From: Alphaproteobacteria bacterium
Lineage (GTDB): Bacteria; Pseudomonadota; Alphaproteobacteria; Micropepsales; Micropepsaceae
Direction: 5' to 3'
Assembly (NCBI GenBank): GCA_019241645.1
Contig: JAFAWQ010000043.1
Span: 124,001 to 188,000 of the forward strand
Length of the DNA: 64,000 nucleotides
Part shown: one piece after another, positions 58,141 through 64,000 of the stretch
Layout: each line of letters starts with the position of its first letter
How positions within the stretch are numbered: the first letter of the stretch is position 1
Position numbers and translations under genes: made by a program
Notes under the pieces: model-generated
The model's database searches: none
What the model was told of the DNA's origin: nothing
What the model saw: the letters and a program-made list of their open reading frames with translations, nothing else

Positions 58141-58806
58141 ATGATCCGCGTCACGGCAGGCGCCGCAGCGATGGCTGCTGTTTTGCTGGCCGCGGGATGC
58201 GGCGGTGGCAGCAGCCCTCAGGGCGATTGGGGCGATGTGTACACCATCGTTACCAGTGCGTTCGGCAGGCAGCCCGGTGTCACGATTCAGGAAGCCGCCG
58301 CCATTCCATTTGCCACCATTGGCGTGCGGCTGGATGGAGGGCCCGAGGGAATCCTCGTTCTCGCAAGCTCGAATGTGCAGCAACAGCAGATCTGGACCTC
58401 CGCCTCCCATATCGTGCTGCAGACGCAGAACGGACGCATCCTGCGCACCGCGGGACTGCCGCACAATCGCACCGACATCCGCCTGATCGCCGGAACCAAC
58501 GGCGCGCCGCCGTTGAAGGGAAGCACCGAGACGCGATGGGAGGAGGATTTCGCCGATATCCACCTTTATTCGGTCCCCGTGGTTTGCCGGAGCATCGTCC
58601 GCGGGCGCGAAGGAGTGAAGAATTTCACCTCGGTCATTCCCACCGTGCACATCGACGAGGAATGCCGCAGCGACACCGCCGACTGGTCGTTCGTCAACAG
58701 CTACTGGGTCTCGCCGAAGGACGGCCAGACCTGGCGCTCGATCCAGTATGTCAGCCCCAAGATCGGGCCACTCGAAATCAACCTGCTGCGCGCCCCGACG
58801 AAATGA
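58141..58806 (+). CDS. yjbF: YjbF-like lipoprotein (GfcB/YjbF family)
   Basis: Lipobox MAAVLLAAGCGGGSS; PFATIGVRLDGGPEGILVLASSNVQQQQIWTSASHIVLQTQNGRILRTAGLPHN; start chosen at MIRVTAG. Confidence 0.85.
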   Translation: MIRVTAGAAAMAAVLLAAGCGGGSSPQGDWGDVYTIVTSAFGRQPGVTIQEAAAIPFATIGVRLDGGPEGILVLASSNVQQQQIWTSASHIVLQTQNGRILRTAGLPHNRTDIRLIAGTNGAPPLKGSTETRWEEDFADIHLYSVPVVCRSIVRGREGVKNFTSVIPTVHIDEECRSDTADWSFVNSYWVSPKDGQTWRSIQYVSPKIGPLEINLLRAPTK

Positions 58807-58826
58807 CGCGCGAAGGGTGAGAGCCG

Positions 58827-60722
58827 CTAGACAATGAAGCTGCGGTCGCGCAGGAATTCGATCACTTCGTCCGCCGATTGCTCGGGCGATTTCTCGACCG
58901 TGCGCAGGACGATATCCGCCAATTCCGGCGCCTCGTAGGGACTGTCGATGCCGGTGAAGTTCTTGATCTCGCCGGCCTGCGCCTTTTCGTAGAGACCCTT
59001 CGGATCGCGCTGCATGCAGATCTCGATCGGCGTATCCACGAAGATTTCGATGAACTCGCCGGACTCGAGGAGCTCCCGCGCCATGCGCCGCTCGGAGCGG
59101 AACGGCGAGATGAAAGACACCAAAACGATCTGCCCTGCGTCTACGAACAGCCTGGCTGCTTCGCCGACCCGGCGAATGTTCTCCACCCGATCGGCATCCG
59201 TGAAGCCAAGGTCACGGTTGAGACCGTGGCGGACGTTATCGCCATCCAGCATGTAGGTGTGCCGGCCAAGATTGCACAGCTTCTGTTCGACAAGATTGGC
59301 GATGGTGGATTTGCCAGAGCCGGAAAGGCCGGTGAACCACAACACGGCCGGCCGCTGGCCCTTAATGGCCGAGCGCAGGCGCTTGTTCGTGGTCATCGCC
59401 TGCCAATGCACGTTGGTGGCGCGGCGTAGGCCAAAATCGATCATGCCGGCGCCGGCCGTCGCATTGGTGAAGCGATCGATGACGATGAAGCCGCCGGTGT
59501 CGCGGTTCTCTACATACGGATCGAAGGCGATGGGGCGCGAGGTCGAGATGTTGAGATAGCCGACTTCGTTCAGCTGCAGCGTCTTGGCCGCCAGATGCTC
59601 GAGCGTGTTGACGTCAACCTTGTGCTTGAGCTCGCTGATCGTGGCTGGAACCAGCGCTGTGCCCACCTTCAGCAGATACTGACGGCCCGGCAGCAATTCA
59701 TCGTCCATCATCCACAGGACGTGGGCCGCGAACTGCTCGGAGACCTCAGGGCGCGCGGTGGGCTCGCACAGCACGTCGCCTCGGGAAATGTCCACTTCAT
59801 CGGCCAGGCAGATGGTGATTGCGGCGCCAGCGACAGCTTCATCCAGATCGCCATCCATGGTGACGATCCGCTTGACCGTGCTCTCGCGGCCGGATTTGGC
59901 GACGACAACCCTGTCGCCCTTGCGCACGCGGCCGCCGACAATGGTGCCGGAGAAGCCGCGGAAATCAAGATTTGGCCGGTTCACCCACTGCACCGGCATG
60001 CGAAAGGGTTTTTCCGCGAGCGCCGTGTCGACGTCCACACTTTCAAGATGCGAAAGGAACGCCGGACCCGTGTACCATGGCGTGTTCGGGCTTTTCTCGA
60101 TGACGTTGTCACCGAAGCGCGCCGACATCGGGATCGCCACCATATTGGTGAAGCCGAGATCCTTGGCGAATTCCTTGAACTCCGCAACGATCGGCTCGAA
60201 CACGTCCTGCGCGTAATTGACCAGGTCGATCTTGTTCACCGCCAAAACCACATGGCGGATTCCAAGCAGCGAGGCGATATAGGCGTGGCGGCGCGTCTGG
60301 GTGAGCACGCCCTTGCGTGCGTCGATCAGAATAACCGCCAGCTCGGAATTCGAGGCGCCGGTCGCCATGTTGCGGGTGTACTGCTCGTGCCCCGGGCAAT
60401 CCGCGACGATGAAGCGGCGCTTCTCCGTGGCGAAGAAGCGGTAGGCCACGTCGATGGTGATGCCCTGCTCGCGCTCCGCTTCCAGCCCGTCCACCAGCAG
60501 CGCGAAATCGATATCGTCGCCGGTGGTGCCATGCTTCTTGGAGTCCTTCTCCAGCGCCGACAGGTGATCGTCGAACAACAGCTTGGAATCGTACAGCAAA
60601 CGGCCGATCAGCGTGGATTTGCCATCGTCGACGCTGCCGCAGGTCAAGAAACGCAGCAGCGATTTGCTTTCCTGTTCGGCCAGGAATTTCGCGAGGTCGG
60701 AATGAATGGTGATGTCGTTCAT
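58827..60722 (-). CDS. cysNC: Bifunctional sulfate adenylyltransferase subunit 1 / adenylylsulfate kinase
   Basis: [44 protein letters not shown], then APS kinase [23 protein letters not shown] and [15 protein letters not shown]. Confidence 0.97.
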   Translation of the reverse strand: MNDITIHSDLAKFLAEQESKSLLRFLTCGSVDDGKSTLIGRLLYDSKLLFDDHLSALEKDSKKHGTTGDDIDFALLVDGLEAEREQGITIDVAYRFFATEKRRFIVADCPGHEQYTRNMATGASNSELAVILIDARKGVLTQTRRHAYIASLLGIRHVVLAVNKIDLVNYAQDVFEPIVAEFKEFAKDLGFTNMVAIPMSARFGDNVIEKSPNTPWYTGPAFLSHLESVDVDTALAEKPFRMPVQWVNRPNLDFRGFSGTIVGGRVRKGDRVVVAKSGRESTVKRIVTMDGDLDEAVAGAAITICLADEVDISRGDVLCEPTARPEVSEQFAAHVLWMMDDELLPGRQYLLKVGTALVPATISELKHKVDVNTLEHLAAKTLQLNEVGYLNISTSRPIAFDPYVENRDTGGFIVIDRFTNATAGAGMIDFGLRRATNVHWQAMTTNKRLRSAIKGQRPAVLWFTGLSGSGKSTIANLVEQKLCNLGRHTYMLDGDNVRHGLNRDLGFTDADRVENIRRVGEAARLFVDAGQIVLVSFISPFRSERRMARELLESGEFIEIFVDTPIEICMQRDPKGLYEKAQAGEIKNFTGIDSPYEAPELADIVLRTVEKSPEQSADEVIEFLRDRSFIV

Positions 60723-61630
60723 CAGAAGTAACCCTCGCGCTTCTTCTTCTCCATGGACGCTTTCTCATCGGTGTCGATGAGACGGCCCTGGCGCTCGGAG
60801 GTGCGCGCGGTGAACATCTCGGTGACGATGCCTTCCAGCGTGTCGGCATCGGATTCGATGGCTCCTGTGAGCGGATAGCAGCCGAGCGTGCGGAAGCGCA
60901 CCAGGCGCATCTCCGTCCGCTCGGTTGGCGCGAGCTTCATTCGGTCATCATCCACCATGATGAGCGTCCCGTCGCGTTCCACGATCGGCCGCTTCTTGGC
61001 GAAATACAGCGGCACGATGGGGATGTTCTCCTTCATCACGTACTGCCACACATCGAGCTCGGTCCAGTTGGAGAGGGGGAACACGCGGATCGATTCACCC
61101 TTGTTGATGCGCGTGTTGTAGACGCGCCAGAGTTCCGGCCGCTGATTCTTCGGGTCCCAGGCATGCGTCGAGGTGCGGAAGGAAAACACGCGCTCCTTCG
61201 CGCGGCTCTTCTCTTCATCGCGGCGCGCGCCGCCGAAGGCAGCATCGAAACCGTGCTTGTCGAGCGCCTGCTTGAGCGACTCGGTCTTCATCACTTGCGT
61301 GTGCAGCGAGGAGCCGGAATCGAACGGATTGATGCCACGCTTCACGCCTTCCTCGTTGATATGGACGAGAAGGTTGAGTCCAAGGCGCTTCGCCGTGTCG
61401 TCACGAAACTGGATCATCTCCCGAAATTTCCAGGTGGTATCCACATGCAGCAATGGGAATGGCGGCTTGGACGGATAGAAGGCCTTCATCGCCAGATGCA
61501 GCATCACCGACGAATCCTTGCCGATCGAGTACAGCATCACGGGGTTGCGGAACTCGGCCGCCACCTCCCGGATGATGTGAATACTTTCGGCCTCCAGCCG
61601 CTTGAGATGGGACAGGCGAGGATCGCTCAT
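60722..61630 (-). CDS. cysD: Sulfate adenylyltransferase subunit 2
   Basis: [67 protein letters not shown]. Confidence 0.97.
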   Translation of the reverse strand: MSDPRLSHLKRLEAESIHIIREVAAEFRNPVMLYSIGKDSSVMLHLAMKAFYPSKPPFPLLHVDTTWKFREMIQFRDDTAKRLGLNLLVHINEEGVKRGINPFDSGSSLHTQVMKTESLKQALDKHGFDAAFGGARRDEEKSRAKERVFSFRTSTHAWDPKNQRPELWRVYNTRINKGESIRVFPLSNWTELDVWQYVMKENIPIVPLYFAKKRPIVERDGTLIMVDDDRMKLAPTERTEMRLVRFRTLGCYPLTGAIESDADTLEGIVTEMFTARTSERQGRLIDTDEKASMEKKKREGYF

Positions 61631-61721
61631 CGCGCGCTCCGCTTCGCCAACATACTCCCGCGGGCGTACCGCCCCTGCCGTTTGCTGCATGTCCGTAGAT
61701 CCAAACACCCGTGTTGCAACC

Positions 61722-63863
61722 ATGCCAAAGCCACGCCTAAACCTTGCGGGATGGGACCTTGGCATATCCCCTGCCCGTGTGGCCTCTGAACGGCAAGGCG
61801 ATGGCGCCGCCTCTTACCCTGCCATGACTGGATTTCCTAGCCCCGCCAAGAGCCGATCTCGGCTGGGAAACCCTTGGAAATCCTTGATCAAAGTGGCCCG
61901 CAGGCTGGATTTCCAGCTTTTGACACGCCGCGCCCGGCTAGCGCAGCGCCGCAAGGATTGGGGACTGGCTGCCAATCTCTGGCGGAAGGCGGCAGAAAAG
62001 GCACCCAATGACCGCTCGGCCGCCACCGGGTGTATCAGCGCTCTGATCTACGTCGGCGAGATCGATGAAGCGCTGGAGCGGACAACGGCTTTCGTTCGCG
62101 CCCGGCCGGAGGATGAAAATGGCCAGATCGCCCTCGCCCGCATCGCGGAGGCCCAAGGCAATTCCGACCAGGCTGGCCAACACTGGCAGGCGGCGCTCGA
62201 GCGAAACCCGTTTCACCGGCAATCGCTCATTCGTCTTGGCGGGCTCATGGTTGCGGCCACGCGGTTCGAGGAGGCGCAAGCCTGCGCACGAAGGTTAATC
62301 GAGAAATATCCTGCTGAGTCATACGGGGCGATTCTCGATGCGCAAATCGCGCAAGCTCGGCAGGGATTCGGAGCCTCAGCGCCGCTTTGGCGAGAAGCGG
62401 AGCAGCGATTTCCGAACGACTTCGCAGTCTTGCGGGCGTATGGCCGCGCCGCACTGGACGGCGGCGCATTCAGCGCCGCGCTCGCCATTGCCGAAAAAAT
62501 GCGGTGTCTGAATTTGTACGATGCCCTTCGTCTTGAAGGACAGGTGCTGGCCAAGCGCGAGCCTTTTCAGGATCACACCGATTTCTGGAAGCGCGCCAGC
62601 GCGCTCCTGCCCGACAATGCCGATCTCACCCGCAAACTTCTGCATGGGGCTCTGTCGGCGAGGCGCCGGGAGGACGCGCAACTGGCGTTGGAACGCCTTC
62701 TGCAGCACCGGCAATTGCAGGCCGGCGATGCCGATTACGTGCTGGGCCGTGCTCTCGCCGAACTTCAGCGGAACGATCGACCTTCCGCGCGTCTGATTGT
62801 GCGCCGCTTCCTGAAAATCATGCGAGGACAATCAGGCTATCGGCGCGCGGCGCTCCGTCTCAACCGCCTCATTCTCGCGATCTTTCCGACAAACGCGGCA
62901 AACGCCGTTGCGATTTCCAGAAATCCGGCGCGGTTTGCCCGAATGATCGAAGTCGCGCGGCTTGTGAGCGGCGTCCGCAATCCGCTCGAAAGAACCGCAC
63001 GCTTGGAGGGCAATCTCGCAAGCCAGGGAACGTGCCTGCTCGATACCGACATCGACGCGGAGAGTTGCCGCGGATTCATTCGTCTGGTTCGCGATCGTCT
63101 GGCGAAGGGGACGCCGTTCTCGCTCATCCGTTTGGGCGATGGGGAGGCCAACGCCTTCCAAAGCGGGAGTTCGATTGCTGCTCAATCCGACGCGGATGCC
63201 GCCGAACGCGAAAAGGTCTGGTGGGGCCGTGCGCTTGAACCGGCCGAAAGACTGCGCCTGGCCGCACGCGTTGAACAGGCCGCATGGGAAGCGGATGCCA
63301 TCGGTTTTCCAACGCGCGAATGGCTTCTGCGCGACATCCGGCTCGACTCCGGCGCAGGGTTCGCCGCCACCAAATCCGGACGGGGGCTGCTGGTGATCGC
63401 GGAAGCCCTTGAGCGACAGTGCCGCGCCGGCAGCCTCGCAGGAAAAGTATTCACCTCAGCGCATCTGCCGCAGGACCTTCACCGCTGGAATCTGTATGGC
63501 GAATTGTTCGATGGGGTGGACGAAATCGTACTGGTGTCGTGCCATCCTCGCTTGCACGACGAACTGCGCCACCGGTTTGGAACAATCACTGTCAAACACG
63601 TGCTCATGCCACCAGGCGATTCAATGCGCGAGACGGAACACCGCGCCCTCACCGATGACGAGCTTCCGACGCGCGATCTGGACCGCGCGTTGAATGAATT
63701 GGGCGATTGGCCAAAGGGGCGACTCGTTCTCGTCGGTGCCGGATACGCCGGCAAGGTGATCATCCACCACGCTCGCCAGCGCGGCGGCATTGCGCTCGAC
63801 CTCGGCAGCATTTTCGACCATTGGATCGGAGTGCATACCCGCAGCTACCAGGATCTATCATGA
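61722..63863 (+). CDS. TPR-repeat protein with C-terminal GT-D-fold (glycosyltransferase, DUF1792-like) domain
   Basis: TPR-like N-terminal half; C-terminal [13 protein letters not shown] and [35 protein letters not shown] signatures; start uncertain (ORF to 61602). Confidence 0.75.
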   Translation: MPKPRLNLAGWDLGISPARVASERQGDGAASYPAMTGFPSPAKSRSRLGNPWKSLIKVARRLDFQLLTRRARLAQRRKDWGLAANLWRKAAEKAPNDRSAATGCISALIYVGEIDEALERTTAFVRARPEDENGQIALARIAEAQGNSDQAGQHWQAALERNPFHRQSLIRLGGLMVAATRFEEAQACARRLIEKYPAESYGAILDAQIAQARQGFGASAPLWREAEQRFPNDFAVLRAYGRAALDGGAFSAALAIAEKMRCLNLYDALRLEGQVLAKREPFQDHTDFWKRASALLPDNADLTRKLLHGALSARRREDAQLALERLLQHRQLQAGDADYVLGRALAELQRNDRPSARLIVRRFLKIMRGQSGYRRAALRLNRLILAIFPTNAANAVAISRNPARFARMIEVARLVSGVRNPLERTARLEGNLASQGTCLLDTDIDAESCRGFIRLVRDRLAKGTPFSLIRLGDGEANAFQSGSSIAAQSDADAAEREKVWWGRALEPAERLRLAARVEQAAWEADAIGFPTREWLLRDIRLDSGAGFAATKSGRGLLVIAEALERQCRAGSLAGKVFTSAHLPQDLHRWNLYGELFDGVDEIVLVSCHPRLHDELRHRFGTITVKHVLMPPGDSMRETEHRALTDDELPTRDLDRALNELGDWPKGRLVLVGAGYAGKVIIHHARQRGGIALDLGSIFDHWIGVHTRSYQDLS

Positions 63864-64000
63864 TCCAAATCCTGCGCCCTGCGGGACGCGTGCCTCCGCT
63901 GACAGATACCGGCGCAGACAACTGACAATTTCGTCCGCGGAATTGCCTCTGCCAAAGTCCGGGATATCGTGACGCTCGCGATATTCCGGCTCAGTCCAAA
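63858..64000 (-). CDS. C-terminal fragment of an unidentified protein running off right edge
   Basis: Reverse reading [46 protein letters not shown]; stop overlaps the preceding gene's stop on the other strand. Confidence 0.4.
   Translation of the reverse strand, partial: WTEPEYRERHDIPDFGRGNSADEIVSCLRRYLSAEARVPQGAGFGS

Noticed and set aside
59595-60731. 378-aa plus-strand ORF opposite cysNC
   Set aside because: Antisense shadow ORF in high-GC DNA; low-complexity His/Arg/Asp-rich product, while the minus strand encodes an unmistakable CysNC.

Overview
The window is about 64 kb of GC-rich, densely coding chromosome from an alphaproteobacterium (inferred from gene content and order; species not determinable by eye). 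Left part: ppk1 (truncated by the window edge), hdaA, a CDP-alcohol phosphatidyltransferase and a DUF2066 gene, divergent from purM-purN, followed by apt-mtnA. Middle part (7-37 kb): mostly ordinary metabolic, membrane and secreted-protein genes, including M3 peptidase, TonB receptor, MscS, DUF885, an aminotransferase plus sulfotransferase-like pair, TauE/TIGR02186, a run of secreted beta-propeller/repeat proteins, an MSHEN-AAA ATPase, fasciclin, a small bulb-type lectin, folE, apaG and osmC. The prkA-yeaH-spoVR stress module lies at 37.4-42.2 kb. A compact mobile element lies at 43,013-45,645. It has 22-bp inverted ends (20/22 matching), an exact 8-bp flanking direct repeat (TTTCACCA), an IS1595/ISXO2-type transposase, and a translationally coupled passenger gene encoding a beta-class DNA methyltransferase with a C-terminal Mrr-like (PD-(D/E)XK-type) domain. 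This is the most interesting object in the window. The right part (49-64 kb) looks like a surface-glycan region: sulfotransferase, TylF-like and other methyltransferases, FkbH-like protein, SemiSWEET, epimerase, galU, YjbH/YjbF, cysNC/cysD (PAPS supply), and a TPR plus GT-D-fold protein. No tRNA, rRNA or CRISPR was recognised. All family calls come from reading motifs by eye; no searches were run.
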